Below are positions 14,261 through 22,312 of a stretch of DNA of 64,000 nucleotides, piece after piece. The stretch's first letter is position 1. Each line of letters opens with the position of its first letter. Position numbers and translations under genes: made by a program. This DNA comes from Nocardia aurea. GTDB lineage: Bacteria > Actinomycetota > Actinomycetes > Mycobacteriales > Mycobacteriaceae. A model generated the notes under the pieces. It saw only the letters and a program-made list of their open reading frames with translations, had not been told where the DNA came from and ran no database searches. The DNA lies in contig NZ_QCYJ01000127.1 of NCBI RefSeq assembly GCF_003123685.1, positions 248,001 to 312,000 of the forward strand. Reading direction: 5' to 3'.

Positions 14261-15541
14261 ATGGCGGTACGACGATCAGGTTCGACCACGGACCGGGACA
14301 CGGTGCCACGGCACCGATCCGGGTCACAGCGAATTCGTGGCAGACATCGGGCACGCGGGTCCGTGCTGCGCGGGTGCGCGGTCACCCTCGCGTCGGTGGC
14401 CGCGGTGAGTCTCGGATCCACCTCGCCGGTGGCGGCGTCGCCGCTCTACCCGACGCCCGACGCCGACGCCTTCTATTCCGCGCCCGCCGATCTCGCGGGA
14501 TATCGCCCCGGTGACATCGTGCGCAGCAGGCAGATGCCCGATGCCGCCTATCCCGGCGCCACCGCGTGGCAATTGCTGTTCCGTAGCACCGATTCCGGGG
14601 ATGCGCCGATCGCCGCTGTCACCACGGTGCTCGTTCCGGCCGGCGGCGGGAACGACAGGCCGCTGCTCTCCTATCAGCCGTTCGTGAACGCGCTCGGCAC
14701 GCGATGCGCGCCCTCGCACAGTCTGTTCGACGGCAGCATGCGGGAAGCGCCCGCACTGAATCTGCTGCTGGCCAAGGGCTGGGCCCTGGCTGTTCCCGAC
14801 CATCTCGGTCCGACCAGCGCGTACGGGGCGGCGAAACTCGGCGGGCGGATCACTCTCGACGGGATCCGCGCGGCGAAACGATTCGAGCCCGCGGGCCTCG
14901 CGGACAGTCCGGTCGGCATGGCCGGATACTCCGGCGGCGGCATGGCCACCGGATTCGCCGCCGCGCTGGCCCCCGACTACGCGCCGGAACTGCCCATCGT
15001 CGGTGTGGCCCAAGGTGGAGTCCCGATGAATATCGGCAAATTGGCCCAGGATGTCGGCAACGAACCGAGCCCCCTGTTCGGTCTCGGCTTCGCCGCCGCG
15101 ATGGGGTTGGAACGCGAGTATCCCGGTGAGCTGTCGATGGACCGGGTGCTCAATCCGGCCGGTGCCGCGCTACGGAGCGAGATCGCCAACGCCTGCACCG
15201 ACGAGATCATCCGGGCGGGAGCGGATCGCAGTTTCGGCGACGTCTTCACCGTCGCGATGGACGCCGATCCGATCACCATCCGCGTGTTGCACGAGAACAG
15301 CCTCGAGTCCTACGCCGGTGCGCCGTCGGCTCCGGTGTACCAGTGGCACGGCGGGGCCGACCAGGTCGATCCCGCTCTGGTGCGCGAGGTTTCCGCACGG
15401 TACTGCGCGGCGGGCACCCCGATGCTGCTCGATGTGATCCCCGGGGCCGATCACGCCTCGGCGATGGCGCAGGGCATTCCGCGGGCCTTCGACTATCTGG
15501 CCGATCGGTTCGCCGGCATCCCCGCGCCGACCAACTGCTGA
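14261..15541 (+). CDS. Secreted lipase/esterase (LIP family)
   Basis: A 426-residue exported alpha/beta hydrolase resembling the secretory lipase family (LIP, CAL-A-like), common in mycolic-acid actinobacteria. A long Arg-rich N-terminus leads into a signal-peptide-like hydrophobic stretch (GCAVTLASVAAVSLGSTSPVAA) ending before SPLYPTPDADAFY. The nucleophile motif is GYSGGG. Late acidic and His residues are in WHGGADQVD and GADHASAM. ATG 14261 has GGAG 5 bases upstream; the frame is open further upstream but without signal-like sequence. It probably hydrolyses acylglycerols or other esters outside the cell. Two hairpins follow the stop codon. Confidence 0.88.
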   Translation: MAVRRSGSTTDRDTVPRHRSGSQRIRGRHRARGSVLRGCAVTLASVAAVSLGSTSPVAASPLYPTPDADAFYSAPADLAGYRPGDIVRSRQMPDAAYPGATAWQLLFRSTDSGDAPIAAVTTVLVPAGGGNDRPLLSYQPFVNALGTRCAPSHSLFDGSMREAPALNLLLAKGWALAVPDHLGPTSAYGAAKLGGRITLDGIRAAKRFEPAGLADSPVGMAGYSGGGMATGFAAALAPDYAPELPIVGVAQGGVPMNIGKLAQDVGNEPSPLFGLGFAAAMGLEREYPGELSMDRVLNPAGAALRSEIANACTDEIIRAGADRSFGDVFTVAMDADPITIRVLHENSLESYAGAPSAPVYQWHGGADQVDPALVREVSARYCAAGTPMLLDVIPGADHASAMAQGIPRAFDYLADRFAGIPAPTNC

Positions 15542-15548
15542 GACGGCG

Positions 15549-15583
15549 CGGCACGGGGTCCGATCTCCCGGTCCCCCGTGCCG
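15549..15583. terminator. Hairpin 1 between convergent lipase and DHA2 genes
   Basis: CGGCACGGGG (15549-15558) pairs with CCCCGTGCCG (15574-15583), a 10-bp perfect stem just after the lipase stop codon. There is no U-run. Confidence 0.55.
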
Positions 15584-15588
15584 AGAAC

Positions 15589-15623
15589 ATCGGTGCCCGC
15601 GTCGATTCGACGCGGGCACCGAT
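15589..15623. terminator. Hairpin 2 between convergent lipase and DHA2 genes
   Basis: Perfect 17-bp inverted arms (15589-15605 and 15607-15623) around a single base form a very strong hairpin. It lies 16 bp before the end of the DHA2 transporter gene and probably terminates both transcripts. Confidence 0.7.
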
Positions 15624-15639
15624 ATCGGGCGATCCGGTA

Positions 15640-17148
15640 TCAGTGGGCCAGTACCGGTTCACCCTCCGCGGGTGCGGGCACCGTGTTCGGGATCAGCACC
15701 GCGGCCAGCACCGCGCCGATCGCGAAGATCGCTGTCGCCCACCAGAAGCTGGTGGTGTAGCTCTCGACCTGCGCCTGGGCGACGGCCAGCGCACCGGGCT
15801 GCCTGCCCGCCAGGTAGTCGGTGGCGGCCGAGGCGGCGATCGTGCTCAGCAGTGCCGTGCCGATCGATCCGCCGACCTGCTGGCTGGTGTTGATCATCGC
15901 CGAGGCCACACCGGCGTCCTCGTGCTCGACACCGGCGGTCGCGCCCTGGAACGCGGTGGCCATCGCGCCACCGAGACCCAGGCCCATCAGAATCAGCGCG
16001 GGCAGCACGTGGGTGGCGTAGCCGGTATTGAGCCCGATCTGGGTCAGCCAGCCCATGCCGACCGCGGCGATCACGAATCCGGCGGTCACGATGACCTTGG
16101 GACCGACCCGTTGCAGCAGCAGCGGCGGCACCGTGGTCGACGACAGCACGATCGCGGCGACCATCGGCAGGAACGCCAGACCGGTGGTGATCGGCGAGTA
16201 GCCCAGGCTCAACTGCATGTAGTAGGTGAGGAACAGGAAGATGGCGAACATTCCGATGCCCATGACGAACACGGTCATGTAGGAGCCGCCGCGGGTGCGG
16301 TCGAGCACGATGCGCAGCGGGAGCAGCGGATGCGCGACCCTGGCCTCGATCCACACGAAGACCGCGAGCAATGCCGCGCCGCCGATCAGGAAGAACAGGG
16401 TGACCGGATTGGTCCAGCTGGTGGATTCGGCGTGCGAGAAGCCGTACACGATGCCGAACAGTGCGGCTGTCACCGCGACCGTGCCCGGAATATCCAGTTT
16501 CGGCCGCTCGGTGGCGACGTGCTTGGCGAGCAGCATGACCGCGCCGACCAGCGCGACGGCGGCGAAGGCCAGGTTGACGAACATCACCCAGCGCCACGAG
16601 GCCCACTCGGTGAGCATGCCGCCGAGCAGCAGGCCGAGCGCGCCGCCGGTACCGGCGACCGCGCCGAAGATGCCGAAGGCCTTGGCGCGTTCGGCGGGTT
16701 CGGTGAAGGTCACCGTCAGCAGCGAGAGCGCGGCGGGAGCGAGCAGCGCGCCGAAGACGCCCTGGCCGACGCGGGCCGCGACCAGCATCTCGAAACTGGT
16801 GGCCGCGCCGCCGACCGCGGAGGCGACCGCGAAGCCGATCAGGCCGATGATGAAGGTGTTGCGTCTGCCGAACAGGTCGCTGAGACGTCCGCCGAGCAGC
16901 AGCAGACTGCCGAAGGCGAGCGCGTAGCCGGTGACGACCCACTGCCGGTCGCCGTCGCTGAAGCCGAGATCCATCTGCGCGGCGGGCAGCGCGATATTCA
17001 CCACGGTCGCGTCGAGCACGACCATCAACTGTGCGACGCCGAGTACGGCGAGCACCCACCAACGCAGGGCGTGTGAGCCCCGCTTTCCGGTATCCGGTGC
17101 CGTGTGATCGGTGGGGGCCGTGGCCCCACGGTCGAACGTGGTAGTCAT
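15640..17148 (-). CDS. DHA2-family (14-TM) MFS drug exporter
   Basis: A 502-residue MFS protein of the DHA2 (EmrB/QacA) class with about 14 membrane helices. The typical early motif VVLDATVVNIALPAAQMDLG follows the first helix, and GGRLSDLFGRRNTF is motif A. AGTGGALGLLLGG corresponds to the antiporter motif C. These proteins expel drugs or lipophilic compounds using proton motive force. The ATG is preceded by AGGGGAC. A TetR-family repressor is divergent, and two similar 17-bp dyads lie between them, so expression is probably drug-inducible. Confidence 0.9.
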   Translation of the reverse strand: MTTTFDRGATAPTDHTAPDTGKRGSHALRWWVLAVLGVAQLMVVLDATVVNIALPAAQMDLGFSDGDRQWVVTGYALAFGSLLLLGGRLSDLFGRRNTFIIGLIGFAVASAVGGAATSFEMLVAARVGQGVFGALLAPAALSLLTVTFTEPAERAKAFGIFGAVAGTGGALGLLLGGMLTEWASWRWVMFVNLAFAAVALVGAVMLLAKHVATERPKLDIPGTVAVTAALFGIVYGFSHAESTSWTNPVTLFFLIGGAALLAVFVWIEARVAHPLLPLRIVLDRTRGGSYMTVFVMGIGMFAIFLFLTYYMQLSLGYSPITTGLAFLPMVAAIVLSSTTVPPLLLQRVGPKVIVTAGFVIAAVGMGWLTQIGLNTGYATHVLPALILMGLGLGGAMATAFQGATAGVEHEDAGVASAMINTSQQVGGSIGTALLSTIAASAATDYLAGRQPGALAVAQAQVESYTTSFWWATAIFAIGAVLAAVLIPNTVPAPAEGEPVLAH

Positions 17149-17175
17149 TTGTCCCCTAAGTCGGAATCGCCCAAG

Positions 17176-17192
17176 CGGAGGAAGTTCCTCCG
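17176..17192. promoter_or_regulatory. TetR operator candidate 1
   Basis: CGGAGGAAGTTCCTCCG is a perfect 17-bp dyad (8+1+8) in the divergent promoter region between the DHA2 exporter and TetR genes. Its layout is shared with the imperfect copy at 17219-17235. Confidence 0.65.
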
Positions 17193-17218
17193 GTTATCGT
17201 CCTACGCTAACAGAAGAA

Positions 17219-17235
17219 CGGAGACATGGCCTCCG
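17219..17235. promoter_or_regulatory. TetR operator candidate 2
   Basis: CGGAGACATGGCCTCCG has the same length and CGGAG...CTCCG arms as candidate 1, starting 43 bp further on and closer to the regulator start. It is probably the weaker site. Confidence 0.55.
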
Positions 17236-17265
17236 CTTAATCCCGCTCGTTGGTAACATGTCGGT

Positions 17266-17940
17266 GTGAATCCCGCCACGGCCCCAGCCCCGACCAGGCG
17301 CCTGCGTGCCGACGCCGCGCGCAATCAGCAACGCATCGTCGCTGCCGCACGCGCACTCTTCGCCGATCACGGACTGGAGATCACCCTCGACGACGTCGCC
17401 GAGCGCGCCGGCGTCGGCGTCGGCACGGTCTACCGCCGCTTCTCCAACAAGAAGGAACTGATCGCCGAGGTCTTCGAACAGAACGTCACGGAATTCGCGG
17501 TGGCCGCGGAAGCGGCGGCCGCGCATCCGGACCCCTGGCTCGGCCTGGTCCAGTTCTTCGAGTACGCCTGCACCCACCTGGCGACCAATCGCGGCTTCAG
17601 CGAGGTCATGCTGGAACTGGAAGAGGATCTCGAACGCTTCACCTCGGTCCGCGACCGCATCAAGCCCACCATCGCGGCCGTCATCGATCGTGCCGCCGAA
17701 TCGGGCGCGCTCGCGCCGGGCGTCGAACCCTCCGATTTCTTCGCGCTGATCAATATGGTCGACGCCGTCGCTGCCTTCTCCAAGCCGGTGAACCCTTCCA
17801 CCTGGAAGCGATATATGGCGATCGCCCTCAACGGCGTCCGTTCCGACGCCGTCCCGCGCCAGACCCTCGACGTGCCACCGCTCACCGACGACGAGGTCGA
17901 ACGGGCGAAAACCTTCGTCTGCACCGGTCGCCGCAAGTAG
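17266..17940 (+). CDS. TetR family transcriptional regulator of the DHA2 exporter
   Basis: A 224-residue TetR regulator. The DNA-binding domain covers about residues 13-60: NQQRIVAAARALFADHG, then the helix-turn-helix ITLDDVAERAGVGVGTVYRRF followed by SNKKELI. The C-terminal ligand domain is helical and of the type seen with small-molecule-sensing repressors. It starts with GTG and lacks a Shine-Dalgarno; a TAACAT box ends 6 nt upstream, so the mRNA may be leaderless. Divergence from the DHA2 exporter and the shared dyads indicate that it represses both. Confidence 0.9.
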   Translation: MNPATAPAPTRRLRADAARNQQRIVAAARALFADHGLEITLDDVAERAGVGVGTVYRRFSNKKELIAEVFEQNVTEFAVAAEAAAAHPDPWLGLVQFFEYACTHLATNRGFSEVMLELEEDLERFTSVRDRIKPTIAAVIDRAAESGALAPGVEPSDFFALINMVDAVAAFSKPVNPSTWKRYMAIALNGVRSDAVPRQTLDVPPLTDDEVERAKTFVCTGRRK

Positions 17941-17995
17941 CCTCCGATTCACCACGGGTAGCGCCGGTCACAGGCGATCACCTACAGTTGGACAT

Positions 17996-19291
17996 ATGAC
18001 CAACTCGTGGGTGAACTGGGCAGGCGATCAACGGTGCGCACCGTCGGTTCTCGCCACGCCGCGCAATGCCGACGAGGTGGCCGAAATCCTGGTCGGGGCG
18101 GTCGCCGACGGCAGGAACGTGCGGGTGGCGGGCGCGGGACATTCCTTCACCGACACCGTCCTCACCGACGGCGTGCTGATGAATCTGTCCGCGATGAATC
18201 GGATCATCGATATCGACGGCGCGAACGGTCTGGTGCGCGTCGAGGGCGGCATCACCCTGAACGCCGCCAGTGCCGCGCTGCACGCCGCGGGCCTCGCTTT
18301 CCCCAATCTCGGCGATATCGACGTGCAGACCATCGCGGGCGCGACCGCCACCGGAACCCACGGCACCGGAGCCGCACTCCAGAACATCTCGGCCGCGATC
18401 CATTCCGCGGAGCTGGTGCTGCCCGACGGCAGCCGGGTGGAACTGAACGCCGAATCCGATCCCGACGGTTGGCGCGCGGCCCGCGTCGGCATCGGGGCGC
18501 TCGGCGTCGTCACCGCGCTCACCCTGCGGTTGGTGCCGTCGTTCGTGCTGGAGGGAATCGAACGACCGATCCCGGTCGAGGAGATCCTCGACGACCTCGA
18601 CACCCACGTCGACGGCAACGAGCATTTCGAGTTCTACATGTTCGCGCACAGCCCGCTCGCGATGACCAAACGCAACAACACGGTCGATCTCCCCGAGCAG
18701 CCGAGGGCCAGAGCCGTCGACTGGTTCGCCGATATCCTGATGTCCAACTACGCTTTCGACGGACTCTGCCGACTCGGCAAATGGCAGCCGGGCCTGATCC
18801 CGCTGATCCATCGCGGCGCCGCCTACGCGGGCAGCTACCGTCGCCAGGTCGATCGTTCCTACCGGGTTTTCGCCTCCCCCAGGCTGATTCGCTTTACCGA
18901 GATGGAATACGCCGTCCCGCGCGCGCATTCGGCCGAGGCGATCCGCGAGATCAAGGAACTGGCGAAGCGATTCGACACCGCCATGCCCATCGAGGTGCGC
19001 TGGGTCGCGCCCGACGACGCGTTCCTGTCCCCCGCGAGCGGCCGCGACACCTGCTACATCGCGGTGCATCAGTACCGGGGGATGGAGTGGGAGCCGTATT
19101 TCCGTGCCTGCGAGGCGGTTTTCGACAAATACGAGGGTCGACCGCACTGGGGTAAGCGTCACTTCCAGGAGGCGCGAACCCTGCGCGAGCGCTACCCGGA
19201 CTGGGATCGCTTCGCCGCCGTGCGCCGCCGCCTCGACCCGAAGGGCCTGTTCGTCAACCCCTACCTCGACCGCGTCCTCGGACCGATCTGA
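17996..19291 (+). CDS. FAD-linked sugar-1,4-lactone oxidase/dehydrogenase
   Basis: A 431-residue flavoprotein of the vanillyl-alcohol-oxidase fold, resembling D-arabinono/L-gulono-1,4-lactone oxidases. The FAD domain has VRVAGAGHSFTD at about residues 42-53 and the later GATATGTHGTG pyrophosphate loop. The ALO domain ends with RPHWGKRH, the HWxK active-site motif. These enzymes oxidise aldonolactones to ascorbate-like products; mycobacteria have an L-gulonolactone dehydrogenase of this type. A TACAGT box ends 7 nt before the ATG and there is no Shine-Dalgarno, so translation may be leaderless. Confidence 0.88.
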   Translation: MTNSWVNWAGDQRCAPSVLATPRNADEVAEILVGAVADGRNVRVAGAGHSFTDTVLTDGVLMNLSAMNRIIDIDGANGLVRVEGGITLNAASAALHAAGLAFPNLGDIDVQTIAGATATGTHGTGAALQNISAAIHSAELVLPDGSRVELNAESDPDGWRAARVGIGALGVVTALTLRLVPSFVLEGIERPIPVEEILDDLDTHVDGNEHFEFYMFAHSPLAMTKRNNTVDLPEQPRARAVDWFADILMSNYAFDGLCRLGKWQPGLIPLIHRGAAYAGSYRRQVDRSYRVFASPRLIRFTEMEYAVPRAHSAEAIREIKELAKRFDTAMPIEVRWVAPDDAFLSPASGRDTCYIAVHQYRGMEWEPYFRACEAVFDKYEGRPHWGKRHFQEARTLRERYPDWDRFAAVRRRLDPKGLFVNPYLDRVLGPI

Positions 19292-19303
19292 CGGCCCGTC
19301 GGG

Positions 19304-20053
19304 TCACTGTTTCGCCGCGAGCAGTTCCCGGACCAGCCGGGGCACCGCCGTGCCGATCGGTTCGCGCACGACCTCGGTCGCGATCGCGTCGTAGGGTGTC
19401 GGCTCGGCGTTGACGATCACCAGATCCGCGCCGGCGTCGACGGCGATCGCGCACATCGAGGCGGCCGGTTCCACCTGGAGCGAGGTGCCGACGGCGAGGA
19501 AGATATCGCTGGTCTCCGCCGTCACGGCGGCCTTGGCCATACTGCGCCGGTCCATCTGCTGGCCGAACATGACCACCCCGGCCTTCAGCACTCCACCGCA
19601 ATCCGGACACGGCGGATCGGCCTCGCCCGCCGCCACCCGCTCCAGGGTCGCGGCCATACTCGTCTCGAAGGCGCATTCGACACAGACGACGTCGAACATA
19701 TTGCCGTGGATCTCGATGACGTGTTGCGGTGACGAACCCGCGCGCTGGTGCAGCCGGTCGATGTTCTGGGTGATGATCGACACCGGCCGAACGCGCGCCA
19801 GTTCGGCCAGCGCGATATGGGCGGTATTGGGCACAGCCTGCCAGGCCGGGTTGTCGCGGCGGGCCAGCCAGGATCGCCTGCGCAGGTCGGGATCGGCCAG
19901 ATAGTTGTCGTAGGTCGACAACAGTTCGGCGATCGGATCTTTCGTCCACACCCCGCGTGGGCCGCGAAAGTCCGGAATTCCGGAATCGGTGGAGATACCC
20001 GCACCGGTCAGGACCCCGACCCGGCCCGGCCGCTCACGCCACTCACTCGTCAT
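19304..20053 (-). CDS. Sir2-family NAD-dependent protein deacylase
   Basis: A 249-residue sirtuin. VLTGAGISTDSGIPDFRG near the N-terminus binds NAD. TQNIDRLHQRAGS and IEIHGN (catalytic His) form the active site. Two Cys pairs, CVEC and CPDC, bind structural zinc. GVVMFGQQM and VGTSLQVEPA are further family motifs. It removes acyl groups from lysines, probably regulating enzymes such as acyl-CoA synthetases. TAGGCT ends 6 nt before the ATG, so the mRNA may be leaderless. The gene ends 12 bp from the lactone oxidase stop (convergent) and is divergent from the DUF2236 gene. Confidence 0.93.
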   Translation of the reverse strand: MTSEWRERPGRVGVLTGAGISTDSGIPDFRGPRGVWTKDPIAELLSTYDNYLADPDLRRRSWLARRDNPAWQAVPNTAHIALAELARVRPVSIITQNIDRLHQRAGSSPQHVIEIHGNMFDVVCVECAFETSMAATLERVAAGEADPPCPDCGGVLKAGVVMFGQQMDRRSMAKAAVTAETSDIFLAVGTSLQVEPAASMCAIAVDAGADLVIVNAEPTPYDAIATEVVREPIGTAVPRLVRELLAAKQ

Positions 20054-20112
20054 ATCGAAAGCCTAGGTGGACACCGGATGACCGACCACCGGCGTTCCGG
20101 ACACCTCGCAGA

Positions 20113-20149
20113 GACGATGAGACGTTGCTATGCTAAATCTCTCATCGTC
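20113..20149. promoter_or_regulatory. 10-17-10 inverted repeat overlapping a promoter
   Basis: GACGATGAGA (20113-20122) and TCTCATCGTC (20140-20149) are perfectly inverted, 17 nt apart, 30 bp before the DUF2236 start. The spacer holds TATGCT, a good -10 box with an upstream TG. A regulator binding both arms would cover the promoter; as RNA the arms could also form a hairpin. Confidence 0.6.
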
Positions 20150-20178
20150 GTGCACCTGGTCGATCAAAGGAGATCACA

Positions 20179-21090
20179 ATGACCGCGTCCACCACCCTCG
20201 AATCCGCCGACGCGCGTGATCTTCCCCAGCGCCACCCGTTCGCACCGGGCACGCGCATGTGGGACGAGACCGGCCTGGTCACCTTCTCACTCACCGCCGG
20301 TTCCGCGTTCCTGCTCCAGACCATGGAACCGACCATCTCGGCGGTGGTCGACAAGCATTCGACCTTCCGCACCGACCCGATGGGCCGCGCCCTGCGCAGC
20401 CTCGCCTCGGTGATGATGTGGGTGTACGGCGGCGAGGAGGGGCTGGCCGAGGCCGAACGGCTGCGCGGCATGCACGCCACCCTCAACACCACCACCCCCG
20501 ACGGCGTCCGGCACACGGCGCTGAGCAGCGGACCGTGGGCCTGGGTGTTGCACACCGGAACCTTCGCCTTCACCGAGAACGCGAAATACTTCGCCCGCCG
20601 CCCGCTGACCGACGCGGAGAAGGAGACCTACTACCGCGAAGCGGTGCAGTTGCTCCGCAATTTCTCGGTGCCGCCCAAGGAGATTCCGGAGAACTACGCC
20701 GCGTTCGAGAAGTATTTCACCGAGATGGTCGACAACCATCTGGTCGCGACCGGCACCGCCCACGACTATCTACGGGTGATCCGCTCGGTCGCGCCGCCGA
20801 AGCAGTTGCCGCGCGCGCTCGCCCCGGTCTGGAAGACCGCTGTCGCGCCGATCGGCAGGATGCAGTACTTCGTCACCGTCGGGACCACCCCGGAATCGGC
20901 CCGCCGTAAACTCGGGCTGGAGTGGAGTGCCGCCGACGAACGCACACTGCGCGTCCTCGGTCGCCTGATCGCCTATCTGCTGCCGCTGCTGCCCGAACGC
21001 CTGCGCTACTTCCCGATCGCCTACGAGGCACGCAAGCTGGAACGCGACCGCGACCGCCTGCGCCGGATCATCGCGCGACGTCCGCTCTGA
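20179..21090 (+). CDS. Oxygenase MpaB/latex-clearing-like (DUF2236) protein
   Basis: A 303-residue protein of the DUF2236 family (mycophenolic acid MpaB-like, related to latex-clearing proteins), many of which bind heme b. The N-terminal segment TRMWDETGLVTFSLTAGSAFLLQTMEP and the central LRSLASVMMWVYGGEEGL and SSGPWAWVLHTGTFAF are typical. It probably oxidises a lipophilic or terpenoid substrate, which is not known. AAAGGAGA gives a strong ribosome-binding site. A long inverted repeat overlaps its promoter and a 15-bp hairpin follows its stop codon. Confidence 0.85.
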   Translation: MTASTTLESADARDLPQRHPFAPGTRMWDETGLVTFSLTAGSAFLLQTMEPTISAVVDKHSTFRTDPMGRALRSLASVMMWVYGGEEGLAEAERLRGMHATLNTTTPDGVRHTALSSGPWAWVLHTGTFAFTENAKYFARRPLTDAEKETYYREAVQLLRNFSVPPKEIPENYAAFEKYFTEMVDNHLVATGTAHDYLRVIRSVAPPKQLPRALAPVWKTAVAPIGRMQYFVTVGTTPESARRKLGLEWSAADERTLRVLGRLIAYLLPLLPERLRYFPIAYEARKLERDRDRLRRIIARRPL

Positions 21091-21110
21091 GCGCGTCCGC
21101 GCCGCACTCC

Positions 21111-21148
21111 CGTCACCACGTCCGCACGAGCGCGCGGACGTGGTGACG
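21111..21148 (+). terminator. Strong hairpin after the DUF2236 gene
   Basis: A 15-bp perfect inverted repeat (21111-21125 and 21134-21148, arm CGTCACCACGTCCGC) with an 8-nt loop begins 21 bp after the stop codon. No U-tract follows. It is a probable intrinsic terminator. Confidence 0.7.
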
Positions 21149-21447
21149 CCGTTCTACGCAAACAGGACACGCGCGAACGCGCCGACGACCGCACCGCGCC
21201 TTCTCCGACGGCGCGAGAACCGGGTTCGACCTCCCGAACCGCCCCCACCAGCACGGCAATCCCACGGCAATTTCCGTTCGGTGCCGAGCGGTAACGCCAG
21301 GGGTGCCCGAGGTGATCGACACCATGGCCGTATCCCTTACGCTACGACAGCGTTTCGGCCCGAGCAGCCATTCGGACGACGCGTACCGAACGGCTGACCC
21401 GGCCTCACGGCACACCCTTGGTTTCGCTCTCCACCGAAAGGCGCTCG
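21149..21447. other. Intergenic region before arsC
   Basis: About 300 bp after the hairpin. I see no gene. ACCGAAAGG just upstream of 21448 is the likely arsC ribosome-binding site. Confidence 0.5.
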
Positions 21448-21861
21448 ATGGCCCACACACCCAGTGTGCTGTTCGTCTGCGTGCACAACGCCGGACGCTC
21501 CCAAATGGCCGCCGGATTCCTCGCCGCGCTCGCCGGTGATCGCATCGAGGTTCGTTCCGCGGGCAGCGAGCCCGCCGCCACCGTGAACCCGGTCGCCGTC
21601 ACGGCCATGGCCGAAGTCGGCATCGACATCGCCGGTGGGACACCGAAATTGCTGACCGACGAGGCCGTCGGCGTCTCCGACGTGGTGATCACCATGGGCT
21701 GCGGCGACGCCTGCTCGTATTTCCCCGGCATCAGCTACCGGGATTGGGTGGTGCCCGATCCGTCCGGCGAGGGGATCGAAGTGGTGCGCACCGTCCGCGA
21801 CCGCATCCGCATCCTGGTGGAGAACCTCATCGCCGAATTGGTTCCCGCGCCCAAACATTGA
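21448..21861 (+). CDS. arsC: Arsenate reductase, low-molecular-weight phosphatase type
   Basis: A 137-residue protein of the LMW protein-tyrosine-phosphatase fold. The P-loop CVHNAGRS is at residues 11-18 (C11, R17). VITMGCGDACSYFPG, with further cysteines, and DWVVPDPSG with the general-acid Asp follow. In actinobacteria such enzymes reduce arsenate using mycothiol/mycoredoxin or thioredoxin. The start ATG 21448 is preceded by AAAGG; ten codons upstream are also open. No arsR or arsenite exporter gene is nearby, so it is an orphan here. Confidence 0.85.
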   Translation: MAHTPSVLFVCVHNAGRSQMAAGFLAALAGDRIEVRSAGSEPAATVNPVAVTAMAEVGIDIAGGTPKLLTDEAVGVSDVVITMGCGDACSYFPGISYRDWVVPDPSGEGIEVVRTVRDRIRILVENLIAELVPAPKH

Positions 21862-21919
21862 TCCGAGCGCGTCCGATTCGTTCAAGACCGCGGCCCGAAC
21901 GGCCGCTTACGCTGCCGGT

Positions 21920-22312
21920 ATGACACCACAACTCGACTTCATCGGCATCGTGGTCTCGGATATGGCCGCCTCCCTCGCCTTCTACCGTGGGCTCGGGCTG
22001 GAATTCCCGGCGGACGCCGAGAACGCGCCGCACACCGAGGCGACGATCATCGGAGGCCTGCGCCTGGCGCTCGACACCGAGGACACCGTTCGCTCCTTCC
22101 ACCCGGACTGGCAACGCCCGACGAGCGGCGGCCGTATCGGTCTCGCGTTCCGCTGCGCCGATCCGGCCGAGGTCGACGCCGTCTACGCGGCGATCGTCGA
22201 CGCCGGATATCACGGCGAACTGAAGCCGTGGGACGCGCTGTGGGGACAGCGTTACGCCACCGTCGCCGACCCGGACGGCAACGGCGTCGACCTCTACGCC
22301 CCGCTGGGCTGA
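21920..22312 (+). CDS. VOC family protein (glyoxalase/bleomycin-resistance fold)
   Basis: A 130-residue vicinal-oxygen-chelate domain protein. LDFIGIVVSDMAASLAFYRGLG is the standard first beta-alpha unit; RIGLAFRCADPAEVDAVYAAI and the terminal YATVADPDGNGVDLYAP complete the second. This fold serves glyoxalases, dioxygenases and antibiotic-binding proteins; a specific role cannot be assigned. TACGCT lies 6 nt before the ATG with no Shine-Dalgarno. Its last 19 bp overlap the end of the convergent AraC-type gene. Confidence 0.85.
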   Translation: MTPQLDFIGIVVSDMAASLAFYRGLGLEFPADAENAPHTEATIIGGLRLALDTEDTVRSFHPDWQRPTSGGRIGLAFRCADPAEVDAVYAAIVDAGYHGELKPWDALWGQRYATVADPDGNGVDLYAPLG

